NCBI GenBank assembly: GCA_017632155.1
Contig: JAGBRZ010000229.1
Location: 1 to 29,617 of the forward strand
DNA length: 29,617 nucleotides
Origin: Clostridia bacterium
GTDB taxonomy: Bacteria > Bacillota_A > Clostridia > Oscillospirales > CAG-272
Reading direction: 5' to 3'
Both the position numbers and the translations under genes were made by a program. Below the pieces are notes generated by a model, which was not told the DNA's origin, searched no databases, and worked only from the letters and a program-made list of their open reading frames with translations. This document shows, in pieces, positions 17,467-24,968 of the stretch (its first letter is position 1; each line of letters starts with the position of its first letter).

Positions 17467-17679
17467 GTGAAGCAGGGACTCCATCCCAAGTATGAAGAAG
17501 TTACCATCAAGTGCGCTTGCGGCGAGACCGTAACCACTCGTTCCACCAACCCTAAGGGCGGCAACGAGATCAGAGTTGAAATTTGCTCGAAGTGCCATCC
17601 CTTCTTTACCGGCAAGCAGAAGTTTGTTGATGCCGGCGGACGTGTTGACAAGTTCAACAAGAGACTCCAGGGCAAATAA
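17467..17679 (+). CDS. rpmE: 50S ribosomal protein L31, zinc-binding type
   Basis: 70 residues. I choose the GTG at 17467 because the protein then begins [12 protein letters not shown] like other L31 proteins, and GTGAGGTG ends 6 bases upstream; a GTG at 17458 would add three residues but overlaps that site. Four cysteines in CACG and CSKC form a zinc ribbon, so this is the C+ form, also used as a zinc store in other bacteria. The region [21 protein letters not shown] and the end VDKFNKRL are typical. It is a single-gene unit between its own promoter and terminator. Confidence 0.96.
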   Translation: MKQGLHPKYEEVTIKCACGETVTTRSTNPKGGNEIRVEICSKCHPFFTGKQKFVDAGGRVDKFNKRLQGK

Positions 17680-17692
17680 TTGTCAAGAACAG

Positions 17693-17738
17693 TGGGCGAG
17701 ATTTGCGCGTATGCGTATGCTTGCCCATTTTTCTTTTT
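17693..17738 (+). terminator. Terminator of rpmE
   Basis: An 8-bp stem with one G-U pair (17693-17700 with 17720-17727) closes a large loop and is followed by TTTTTCTTTTTAT. I see no clear promoter between it and hflX, so hflX may depend partly on read-through. Confidence 0.75.
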
Positions 17739-17765
17739 ATACTAATCCTCACGGAGGTGAATTTT

Positions 17766-19061
17766 ATGGAACTGAAAATTACAGATAAAATAATTGCCGG
17801 CAGAGCTGTGCTTGTCGGTGTTGATTCCTTTGGAATGGCAGAGGGTGAGTGCGAGATCTCGCTTGCCGAGCTTCGCCGCCTTCTCGATACCGCGGGCGGC
17901 GAAACGATCGCAACTCTTGTTCAGACCCGCTCAAACCCCGATGTTCGTACCTATATTGGATCGGGAAAACTTCTTGAACTTGCTGAGCTTTGCAAGAATA
18001 ATGATGTCGATATCGCAGTATTCGACTGCGAGCTCACACCCTCGCAGATAAGAAATATCGAGGACGAGCTTGAAGGTGTTCGCGTTATCGACCGTTCGAT
18101 GTTGATACTTGATATCTTCGCCCTCCACGCCGCAACAGCAGAGGGTAAGCTTCAGGTCGAGCTTGCACAGCTCAAATATACCGCGCCCCGACTCATTGGT
18201 AAGGGTACTCAGCTTTCCCGTCTTGGAGGAGGTATCGGTACCCGAGGTCCCGGCGAAACCAAGCTTGAATCCGATCGCCGCCATATCAAACGCCGTGCCG
18301 CGGCTCTTGAAGCTGAACTTCGTGAGCTTGAAACTCAAAGAAAGACTCTCCGCTCGGCTCGAGACAGAAGCGGCGTTCCGAAGGTTGCAATCGTTGGCTA
18401 TACCAACGCAGGTAAATCGACTCTTCTTAATGCATTGACAGGTGCGGGAATCCTTGCCGAAGACAAGCTCTTTGCAACTCTCGATCCAACAACGCGCAAA
18501 TTCTCGCTTCCCTCGGGTGAATCGGTCCTTCTTACCGATACGGTTGGTTTTATTCGCCGCCTTCCTCACCATCTTATCAAGGCGTTCCGTTCAACGCTCG
18601 ATGAGGCGGCGTGCGCAGATATCCTGATGATAATCGTCGACGCCTCCGACCCCGAGCATCCCGCTCAGCTTGAGGTAACCGAAAACCTCCTCGCAGAGCT
18701 TGGCGCGGGAGGTAAGCCTTGTCTTATCGTATATAACAAATGCGATCTTCCCGCGCGCGACGAGATCCCGCTTCCCGCCATGGAAAGTGCAGACGGGCAG
18801 AGAAGAACTGTCTTTATCTCCGCACTCACGGGCAGAGGACTTGATAAGCTCGGCGAACAGCTTGAATCTCTTGTCAATGCAGGCAAAAAGCGTGTAAAGT
18901 TTATTATTCCCAATTCCGCTGCAGGTGCACTTAACACTCTTTATAAGAACGCCTCGGTCGAGGACGTTGACTATGGAGCGGAAAATATTACTGTTATTGC
19001 AACTGTTGATGCCAAGATTCGCGGAATGCTTTCGGCTTATGACGGAGGTGAGGTTCGTTGA
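17766..19061 (+). CDS. hflX: Ribosome-associated GTPase HflX
   Basis: 431 residues from the ATG at 17766, with GGAGGTGA five bases upstream. The N-terminal HflX domain has TLVQTRSNPDVRTYIGSGK, then the long helical region with GKGTQLSRLGGGIGTRGPGETKLE, a family signature. The GTPase domain has G1 GYTNAGKST (211-219), G3 DTVGFIRRLPHHL and G4 NKCDL. HflX binds the 50S subunit and splits stalled or heat-damaged ribosomes. It is followed by the YigZ gene with a 4-base overlap (TTGA), so both are translated together. Confidence 0.97.
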   Translation: MELKITDKIIAGRAVLVGVDSFGMAEGECEISLAELRRLLDTAGGETIATLVQTRSNPDVRTYIGSGKLLELAELCKNNDVDIAVFDCELTPSQIRNIEDELEGVRVIDRSMLILDIFALHAATAEGKLQVELAQLKYTAPRLIGKGTQLSRLGGGIGTRGPGETKLESDRRHIKRRAAALEAELRELETQRKTLRSARDRSGVPKVAIVGYTNAGKSTLLNALTGAGILAEDKLFATLDPTTRKFSLPSGESVLLTDTVGFIRRLPHHLIKAFRSTLDEAACADILMIIVDASDPEHPAQLEVTENLLAELGAGGKPCLIVYNKCDLPARDEIPLPAMESADGQRRTVFISALTGRGLDKLGEQLESLVNAGKKRVKFIIPNSAAGALNTLYKNASVEDVDYGAENITVIATVDAKIRGMLSAYDGGEVR

Positions 19062-19690
19062 ATACCTACACCACTCTTGCAAAAGAAGGCACTGCAACTC
19101 TCGTTGAACGCCGTTCGGAATTTATAGGTTATGCAAAACCCGTAAACACCGAGGAAGAAGCTGCCGCATTTGTTATGAGTATCAAAAAGAAGCACGCAGA
19201 CGCAAGACATAACGTATTTGCCTATGTCCTCCGCGGCGGTGCACTGAAAAGATATTCGGATGACGGCGAACCGCAGGGAAGTGCGGGAATGCCCGTCCTC
19301 GACGTTATTTGCAAAAACGGACTCGATGGAGCTGCTGTTGTAGTTACACGTTATTTTGGCGGGATTCTCCTCGGCACCGGCGGACTCGTCCGCGCGTATT
19401 CCTCCGCCGCAAGTGCCGCAGTTGCCGATGCGGGCATCATTACTTATGAGGAAGTCGTTGTGCTGAAAATGAAATGCAACTACAACGATCATGCCCGCGT
19501 GCAGAACGAGTTCGCACGATACGGTATTGAGATTGAGGATACCGAATTTACTTCCGATGTTACTTTGACTATGACTTCGCCCACGGCAACCGTCGAGAAT
19601 TTTAAGGTAAGAATACGAGATCTTACCGCAGGTCGCTCAATTCCGACAGAAATTGGGCGCAAACTTGCCCCACCAAGGAAAGTTTTATAA
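19058..19690 (+). CDS. yigZ: YigZ/IMPACT (UPF0029) family protein
   Basis: 210 residues with a TTG start inside the hflX stop; GGAGGTGA at 19044-19051 lies 6 bases upstream. The N-terminal domain has FIGYAKPV, RHNVFAYVL and the hallmark SDDGEPQGSAGMPVLD, followed by VVVTRYFGGILLGTGGLVRAY. A C-terminal DUF1949-like domain follows (about 135-210). The family is related to eukaryotic IMPACT and is thought to bind nucleic acid or ribosome-associated factors; the bacterial role is unsettled. Its coupling to hflX fits a translation-linked task. Known in Bacillus as yvyE. Confidence 0.94.
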   Translation: MNTYTTLAKEGTATLVERRSEFIGYAKPVNTEEEAAAFVMSIKKKHADARHNVFAYVLRGGALKRYSDDGEPQGSAGMPVLDVICKNGLDGAAVVVTRYFGGILLGTGGLVRAYSSAASAAVADAGIITYEEVVVLKMKCNYNDHARVQNEFARYGIEIEDTEFTSDVTLTMTSPTATVENFKVRIRDLTAGRSIPTEIGRKLAPPRKVL

Positions 19691-19710
19691 GCTTTTCCTT
19701 TAAAAAATAC

Positions 19711-19763
19711 GAAAAATCGCAAAAAAGTCTTTGCAAAAAAGAGTTTTTTGCGATTTTTCTGCG
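19711..19763 (+). terminator. Terminator between the YigZ gene and dnaG
   Basis: A perfect 16-bp stem (19711-19726 with 19744-19759) with a 17-base loop. The core is CGCAAAAAA with TTTTTTGCG, and the following ATTTTTCT can act as the U tract. The dnaG -35 lies in the right arm. Confidence 0.8.
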
Positions 19764-19776
19764 TATATTGTATTAT
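19748..19776 (+). promoter_or_regulatory. Promoter of the dnaG-rpoD operon
   Basis: TTGCGA (19748-19753) and TATTAT (19771-19776) with a 17-base spacer. The -35 is part of the right arm of the upstream terminator. Confidence 0.65.
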
Positions 19777-19807
19777 AGAGCTGAATTTCGCAGGAAGGAG
19801 TGGTGAC

Positions 19808-21601
19808 TTGAAAATACCGAGAGAAGTCGTCGAGGAAATAATCCGACGCAACGATATAGAGCAGGTCATCGGCTCTTACGTCACGCTGAAACACGCGGGC
19901 TCAAATATGGTCGGGCTTTGTCCCTTCCATAGCGAAAATTCACCATCCTTCACCGTGTTTGGATCGGACGATCATTTTTATTGCTTCGGATGCGGCACGG
20001 GCGGCGACGTTATCACTTTTATTATGAAAATGGAAAACGTCGATTATCCCACTGCGCTTGAAATGCTTGCCAAACGCGCGGGCATTGAAATACCGCAAAC
20101 AGCTGATAACAGCTATGGTGAGCGCGGAGTCAAGCGTGAGCGCGTTCTTAAAATGAATGAAGCCGCGGCTCGATTTTTCCGTCATTGTCTTACCAAAGAG
20201 CCCTGCGGCGAAGAGGCAAGGCAGTATTTCAAAAAGAGAGGAATTTCCGAAGGAACTTCAAAACAGTTTTATCTCGGATACGCTCCGAACGATTTCGGTA
20301 AACTGACAAATTATCTCAAAAGCCTCGGATTTACAGAGGAAGAGATGATTGCGGGGTTTCTCTGCGGAAAAAGCCAGAAAACGGGAAGAGCATACGATTA
20401 TTTCCGAAACCGCGTCATTTTCCCCATAGTTGACACCTCGCGCAACATCGTCGCTTTTGGTGGCAGAGTTATGGATGACAGTAAGCCGAAGTATCTCAAC
20501 TCCTCCGATACCCCTGCGTTCAAAAAGAGCAAAAACCTTTTTGCACTCAATTATGCAAAAGGCTTTTGTGCGGAACAGCTCATTCTGTGCGAGGGATATA
20601 TGGACGTTATCGCCCTTCACCAAGCGGGCTTCCCGAACGCCGTTGCAACTCTCGGAACTGCAATAACCGAGGAACACGCGCGGATAATTTCAAGATATAC
20701 CAAGAAGGTAATCATCTCATACGACTCTGACGAAGCGGGGCAGAAAGCGGCAAACAAGGCAATGCTTCTTCTCGGCAAGGTCGGCGTCGAGGTCAGGGTG
20801 CTTAAAATGCAAGGCGCAAAAGACCCCGACGAGTTCATCAAAAAGAAGGGCGCAGAATCGTTCAAAGCACTTTTAACGGAAAGCCGAACGGGCTTCGAAT
20901 ATAAGCTTGAAGCGGTTCTTTCAAAACATGACATCTCGCAGGTTGAAGAAAAGAGAAGAGCTGCCGAGGAAATCTCCGCCGTGATCTCGGATTACCATTC
21001 AACCGTTGAGCGCGAGCTTTATTCAAAACGAGCAGGAGAGGCACTTTCTCTATCTGCAGATGCAATAAGAACAGATGCCGAAAGACTTCGCAAAAAGAAA
21101 ATTCGCGAATTCAACAAGGATCAAGCAAAGGAAGCTCACGCTACCCTGCGTCAGTATACAAACAAGATCAACCCTGATGCCGCGAAAAATCTTCGTGCCG
21201 CCTATGCGGAGGAGACCTTGCTCGGACTTTTGATGATCTATCCCGAATACAGAGAGGGTGTTATCCGTGGTGAATATGATCTTTTGCCCGATGATTTCTT
21301 CACCGAATTCGGAAAACGCGTTTTTTCGGCTATCATAGAGCTTGAGGCTTCGGGTGGATTCATCTACTCGTTGCTCGGCGAATCCTTCAATCCCGATGAA
21401 ATGTCGGCGCTTGAAGACATGCAGTTGCGGCGCAAATCTCTTGCCGAAAATGGTCCCGAGGTCTTCCGTTCTTCGGCGCAGATATTGCGATCCGAAACCA
21501 AGAAAGCAAATGATATACAAAGCGGCAATTATACTCTTGAGGACAAGCTGGCAGCCAAACGCCGTCAACTTGAAGCAGAAAGAAAACGCCGCGGTGAATA
21601 A
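19808..21601 (+). CDS. dnaG: DNA primase DnaG
   Basis: 597 residues from a TTG at 19808, seven bases after AAGGAG; the protein then begins MKIPREVVEEIIRRNDI as in other primases. The zinc-binding domain has Cys38, His41, Cys59 and Cys62 (CPFHSENSPSF and YCFGCGTGG). The catalytic core has FGGRVMDDSKPKYLNSSDTP, then the Toprim motifs EGYMDVIALHQAG and SYDSDEAGQKAA. The C-terminal helicase-binding region is less conserved. It makes RNA primers at the replication fork. It is followed after 52 bases by rpoD, the conserved primase-sigma pair of bacteria; rpsU, the usual third member in E. coli, is 19 kb away at the window's left end. Confidence 0.96.
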   Translation: MKIPREVVEEIIRRNDIEQVIGSYVTLKHAGSNMVGLCPFHSENSPSFTVFGSDDHFYCFGCGTGGDVITFIMKMENVDYPTALEMLAKRAGIEIPQTADNSYGERGVKRERVLKMNEAAARFFRHCLTKEPCGEEARQYFKKRGISEGTSKQFYLGYAPNDFGKLTNYLKSLGFTEEEMIAGFLCGKSQKTGRAYDYFRNRVIFPIVDTSRNIVAFGGRVMDDSKPKYLNSSDTPAFKKSKNLFALNYAKGFCAEQLILCEGYMDVIALHQAGFPNAVATLGTAITEEHARIISRYTKKVIISYDSDEAGQKAANKAMLLLGKVGVEVRVLKMQGAKDPDEFIKKKGAESFKALLTESRTGFEYKLEAVLSKHDISQVEEKRRAAEEISAVISDYHSTVERELYSKRAGEALSLSADAIRTDAERLRKKKIREFNKDQAKEAHATLRQYTNKINPDAAKNLRAAYAEETLLGLLMIYPEYREGVIRGEYDLLPDDFFTEFGKRVFSAIIELEASGGFIYSLLGESFNPDEMSALEDMQLRRKSLAENGPEVFRSSAQILRSETKKANDIQSGNYTLEDKLAAKRRQLEAERKRRGE

Positions 21602-21653
21602 AAACAAGGATATTATAAATTGTGTATTTTATATACATAAGAAAGGATAAAAA

Positions 21654-22754
21654 ATGATTCAAAGTGACAAGAAAATGGATGTTCGCGATTTTGGCGAAAC
21701 TTCCGATACCGGCAATATCGACTACAAAGACGTGCTTGACGGTATGAATGATGTTGACAAGATAGACGAGTTCTTTGACGACGATACCGACGCAGAGCTC
21801 CTTCTTGCCGATGAAATGCCCGATGGCGAAATGGACAAGATCGAAAGCGAGGTTGAAAAGTTTGCTGACAGCGAGGCGATGGAACGTCTGCTTGAGCAGG
21901 AAGGCCTTGCAATCGACGACCCCGTTCGTATGTACCTCAAGGAGATTGGTCGTGTCGAGCTTCTTTCCCAGGATGAAGAGCTTGCTCTTGCAAAGGTTAT
22001 GTATGACGAAACCCTTCCCGATGACGTAAGAAAAAGAGCTAAAGACAGACTCGTTGAGGCAAACCTTCGTCTTGTTGTAAGCATTGCAAAGAGATACGTG
22101 GGAAAGGGAATGTTCTTCCTCGATCTCATTCAGGAGGGTAACCTTGGCCTTATCAAGGCTGTCGATAAGTTTGACTATGAAAAGGGCTTCAAATTCTCGA
22201 CCTATGCTACCTGGTGGATCAGACAGGCGATCAACCGTGCTATCGCGGATCAGGCAAGAACCATTCGAATCCCCGTTCATATGGTTGAAACCATCCACAA
22301 GGTCTCCCGCTATCAGCGCCAGCTTCTCCAGGAATACGGACGTGAGCCCACCGCGGACGAGCTTGGCGAAAAGATGGGCATGAGCTCTGATAAGGTTCGT
22401 GAGATTCTCAAGATCGCACAGGAACCCGTTTCCCTCGAAACTCCTATCGGTGAAGAGGAAGACAGCCATCTCGGCGACTTCATTCCCGATGATGAAACTC
22501 CCACCCCCGCAGATGCAGCATCCGCAACTATGCGTCGTGAGGTCATCGAACGTCAGCTCCGCACCCTCACACCCAGAGAAGAGCACGTTATCAAGCTCAG
22601 ATTCGGACTCTATGACGGAAGATGCCGTACCCTTGAGGAAGTTGGTAAGGAATTCCGCATTACACGTGAAAGAATCAGACAGATTGAGGCAAAAGCACTC
22701 AGAAAACTGCGCCATCCCAGCCGTGCGCGTCATCTCCGCGGTTTTATTGAGTGA
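21654..22754 (+). CDS. rpoD: Primary sigma factor RpoD (SigA)
   Basis: 366 residues, the typical length of Firmicutes SigA, with GAAAGGA six bases before the ATG. An acidic N-terminal region (about 1-75) is followed by region 1.2 ([18 protein letters not shown]), region 2 with [22 protein letters not shown] and [20 protein letters not shown], region 3 from [11 protein letters not shown], and region 4 with [28 protein letters not shown]. It directs housekeeping transcription at the TTGACA/TATAAT promoters seen throughout this window. No convincing terminator directly follows. Confidence 0.98.
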   Translation: MIQSDKKMDVRDFGETSDTGNIDYKDVLDGMNDVDKIDEFFDDDTDAELLLADEMPDGEMDKIESEVEKFADSEAMERLLEQEGLAIDDPVRMYLKEIGRVELLSQDEELALAKVMYDETLPDDVRKRAKDRLVEANLRLVVSIAKRYVGKGMFFLDLIQEGNLGLIKAVDKFDYEKGFKFSTYATWWIRQAINRAIADQARTIRIPVHMVETIHKVSRYQRQLLQEYGREPTADELGEKMGMSSDKVREILKIAQEPVSLETPIGEEEDSHLGDFIPDDETPTPADAASATMRREVIERQLRTLTPREEHVIKLRFGLYDGRCRTLEEVGKEFRITRERIRQIEAKALRKLRHPSRARHLRGFIE

Positions 22755-22920
22755 TTTTAGACTTTTGGTGCGCTTTTGCCGTTATGCAAATCTAACAAAT
22801 TATTTGCCGAATTATCGTTAAAACGCACAAAAACTTTGACGTAACTGTCAAAGCATAAATCCCGCTTTTGTGAAAAGTGCAATATAAAATTGAACGTATT
22901 GTTAAGTCTTGGAATCTGTT
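22755..22920 (+). other. Noncoding gap after rpoD
   Basis: I see no gene here. A 7-bp perfect hairpin lies at 22834-22853 (arms CTTTGAC and GTCAAAG) but has no T-run. A bulged long-range pairing of 22764-22775 with 22821-22833 is weak. An inverted repeat TTGAACG (22890-22896) and CGTTCAA (22928-22934) leads into the next promoter region. Confidence 0.5.
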
Positions 22921-22944
22921 AGTCAATCGTTCAAAATTTTGACT
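22921..22944. promoter_or_regulatory. Candidate operator upstream of the binding-protein promoter
   Basis: AGTCAA (22921-22926) and TTGACT (22939-22944) form an inverted repeat with 12 bases between them. It touches the -35, which is itself a second TTGACT (22944-22949) in direct repeat. A regulator site is possible. Confidence 0.35.
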
Positions 22945-22972
22945 TGACTTTTTTCACTTTTTGTAGTAGAAT
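22944..22972 (+). promoter_or_regulatory. Promoter of the solute-binding lipoprotein gene
   Basis: TTGACT (22944-22949) and TAGAAT (22967-22972) at 17 bases. Predicted start near 22979 and a leader of about 55 bases containing two hairpins. Confidence 0.82.
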
Positions 22973-22991
22973 ATATAATAACATTATCTGC

Positions 22992-23009
22992 GTGTACGTG
23001 CGAGTACAC
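22992..23009 (+). promoter_or_regulatory. Leader hairpin 1 of the binding-protein gene
   Basis: A perfect 6-bp stem (GTGTAC with GTACAC) with a 6-base loop, just downstream of the predicted start point. Confidence 0.5.
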
Positions 23010-23012
23010 AAC

Positions 23013-23028
23013 TTTCCTAAGGAGGAAA
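23013..23028 (+). promoter_or_regulatory. Hairpin that contains the ribosome site of the binding-protein gene
   Basis: TTTCCT (23013-23018) pairs perfectly with AGGAAA (23023-23028) around the loop AAGG. The ribosome site AAGGAGG (23019-23025) is split between loop and stem, so the hairpin could hide it. Confidence 0.5.
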
Positions 23029-23033
23029 TTTCA

Positions 23034-24902
23034 ATGAACAAAAGAATTATGAGCCTGATTCTTGCATTCCTTATGCTTTCAAGCGTTCTCTTTACAGGAT
23101 GCGGAGTTTTCGGCAACGGTGAAACCACCGAACCACCGACCGTAGGCGAAGATCTTGAAAACTATGCTGTTACGCTTTCTATGTTTGTAGTTTCCGAGCA
23201 GCCCGTTCCCGAGAAGACTGCAAAACTTGTTGAAGATGCATTCAACAAGATCACAAAGCCTAACTTCAAAACTCAGGTTAAGCTTCACTTTGCTACATAC
23301 GATGAGTACTATGATGTTATCGAAGAAAGAGTTAAGTCCAACGAGGCTTATGCTCTTCTTGAAGAAGAACACGACGATGCACTCAAGCAGGCAAAGAGAG
23401 CTGCAAAGGCTGAGGGCGTTGTAACCGACGAGGCTTGGTTTGATGCATTCTATGCAGACCATCCCGACTATGTTGATTTCCGCGAGACCGAAGAGCTCAC
23501 CGGTGAAGACACCACCGCAGAGGAAACTGTACTTGAAACAGTTGAAGGTCTTGACTATTCCATCAGTACCCTTAAGTATCCCGAGGAAAAGAAGAACCAG
23601 ATCGACATTATCTGGATCGACAGCTATGACAGATATCGCGAGTACATTGATCGCGAAATGATCGAGCGTCTTGACTCCGAGCTCAGCGGTTCCTCCAAGA
23701 AGCTCAACGAGTACATCAACAACGAGCTCCTTCTTTGGGCAAAGTGGCCCACCAGCGGTACATACGCTATTCCTAATAACGTAATTATCGGCGAATACAC
23801 CTACCTCCTTGTAAACAAGGAACTCGCAAAGAAGTATAGCTATGACCCCGCAGAGCTCAACACTCTTGCAAAGTGCTCCGATTTCCTTGCTGACGTAGCA
23901 GCATACGAGCCCGGCGTAGCTCCCATCCTCGGCGATATCTACACAACCAACACTTATTTCTGGAATATCGATCCTGCCACCGGTAAGATCAATGCTTCCA
24001 ATTTCAACATTCTTGCAAGTACAAAGACCAACCGTACTCATGACCCGAGCGTTGATACCAACGTAACTCTCGCTTGTAACAACGTATTCAAGAATACTGA
24101 ATATCTTGATCAGATTAGAACCATCCAGAAGTATAAGGATGCGAAGTACATTGTATCCGAGTCCTCTAACCCTGCAAATTATGCTATCCGTATGATCAAG
24201 GGTAATGCATCTCTTGAGGCAATTTACGGTGAGGAGTATGAACTTAACGTTCTCGAGTATCCCGAGGTTGGCTATGAGGAAGTATTCAGCAATATGTTTG
24301 CAGTTTCCTCCTACACCAGAAGCCTTAGCCGCAGTATGCAGGTTATCACATACCTCAACACTAACAGCGATCTCCGCAATGTACTTCAGTACGGTGTTGA
24401 AGGCGTTCACTACATCATCAATGATGAAACCGGCAAGCTTGAGCGTACCAAGAACTGCGATTACTTCATGAACATCGAGTCCACCGGTAACGTATTTATG
24501 GCATATCCCGAAGAGGATATGGAGCTTGATGTTTGGGAATGGGGTAAGAAGCAGAATCTCGATGTAAAGCCTTTCCTTACTCTTGGATTTGACTTTGCAA
24601 ACAGAATTGCAGTTCCTGAAGATGAAGATCCTGAAAGCTACTACCTCCTTACCACCGGTAATATAACTAAGATCAACGAGCTCTCTGCGGATGTTGAAAA
24701 GCAGCTTGCAGCAGCAAAGAATATCGAAGAGCTTGAGGAGCTTATTACCAAATGGGCAACTCTTGAAGATACCAATCCCGCTCTCAAGGTTGAGAAATCT
24801 CCCGCAGAGCCCAAGGAAGGAAGCAAGGATGCTCCCGGATTCTTCTACTACTATTCTCAGTGGGTACAGGAGACCGGACTCTACGTTCCCAAGGAAGAGT
24901 AA
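23034..24902 (+). CDS. Extracellular solute-binding lipoprotein, ABC importer type
   Basis: 622 residues from the ATG at 23034, eight bases after AAGGAGG; longer in-frame extensions would run through the promoter. A signal peptide ends in lipobox FTGC with Cys23, then an acidic/Thr linker. The mature part resembles family 1 (carbohydrate-type) binding proteins: the IIWIDSYDRYREYIDR region, GTYAIPNNVIIGEYTYLLVNKELAKKY, and LRNVLQYGVEGVHYIIND, which is like LplA-type binding proteins. An insertion around 100-170 is rich in Glu and Lys and probably helical. The C-terminus ends FFYYYSQWVQETGLYVPKEE. Codon use is strongly biased, suggesting high expression. No permease or ATPase gene is nearby, so it is an orphan that must share a transporter elsewhere or act as a sensor. 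The ligand cannot be read. Confidence 0.9.
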   Translation: MNKRIMSLILAFLMLSSVLFTGCGVFGNGETTEPPTVGEDLENYAVTLSMFVVSEQPVPEKTAKLVEDAFNKITKPNFKTQVKLHFATYDEYYDVIEERVKSNEAYALLEEEHDDALKQAKRAAKAEGVVTDEAWFDAFYADHPDYVDFRETEELTGEDTTAEETVLETVEGLDYSISTLKYPEEKKNQIDIIWIDSYDRYREYIDREMIERLDSELSGSSKKLNEYINNELLLWAKWPTSGTYAIPNNVIIGEYTYLLVNKELAKKYSYDPAELNTLAKCSDFLADVAAYEPGVAPILGDIYTTNTYFWNIDPATGKINASNFNILASTKTNRTHDPSVDTNVTLACNNVFKNTEYLDQIRTIQKYKDAKYIVSESSNPANYAIRMIKGNASLEAIYGEEYELNVLEYPEVGYEEVFSNMFAVSSYTRSLSRSMQVITYLNTNSDLRNVLQYGVEGVHYIINDETGKLERTKNCDYFMNIESTGNVFMAYPEEDMELDVWEWGKKQNLDVKPFLTLGFDFANRIAVPEDEDPESYYLLTTGNITKINELSADVEKQLAAAKNIEELEELITKWATLEDTNPALKVEKSPAEPKEGSKDAPGFFYYYSQWVQETGLYVPKEE

Positions 24903-24927
24903 TCAAAACTTCCTAATAATATAAAGA

Positions 24928-24964
24928 ATCGACCGCATCCGAATTCGGATGCGGTCGATATTTT
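24928..24964. terminator. Bidirectional terminator between convergent genes
   Basis: A perfect 32-base palindrome (24928-24959, centre GAATTC) is flanked by ATTTT on the right and, on the opposite strand, TTCTTT. It serves the binding-protein gene and the converging permease gene. Confidence 0.92.
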
Positions 24965-24968
24965 GTTG

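Noticed and set aside
17701..17720. GCGTATGC repeat as a regulator site ahead of hflX
   Set aside because: It sits in the loop of the rpmE terminator and is just two short overlapping copies.
21387..22733. Long open frame antisense to rpoD and the end of dnaG (448 codons)
   Set aside because: It spans two certain genes and has Cys/Leu-rich composition typical of a shadow frame, with no recognisable domain.
22834..22853. Hairpin after rpoD as its terminator
   Set aside because: The 7-bp stem is perfect, but no T-run follows and it is 80 bases beyond the stop; kept only as a note in the gap entry.
23079..24410. Long open frame antisense to the solute-binding protein gene (443 codons)
   Set aside because: Opposite a well-supported gene with biased codons; no ribosome site or domain.
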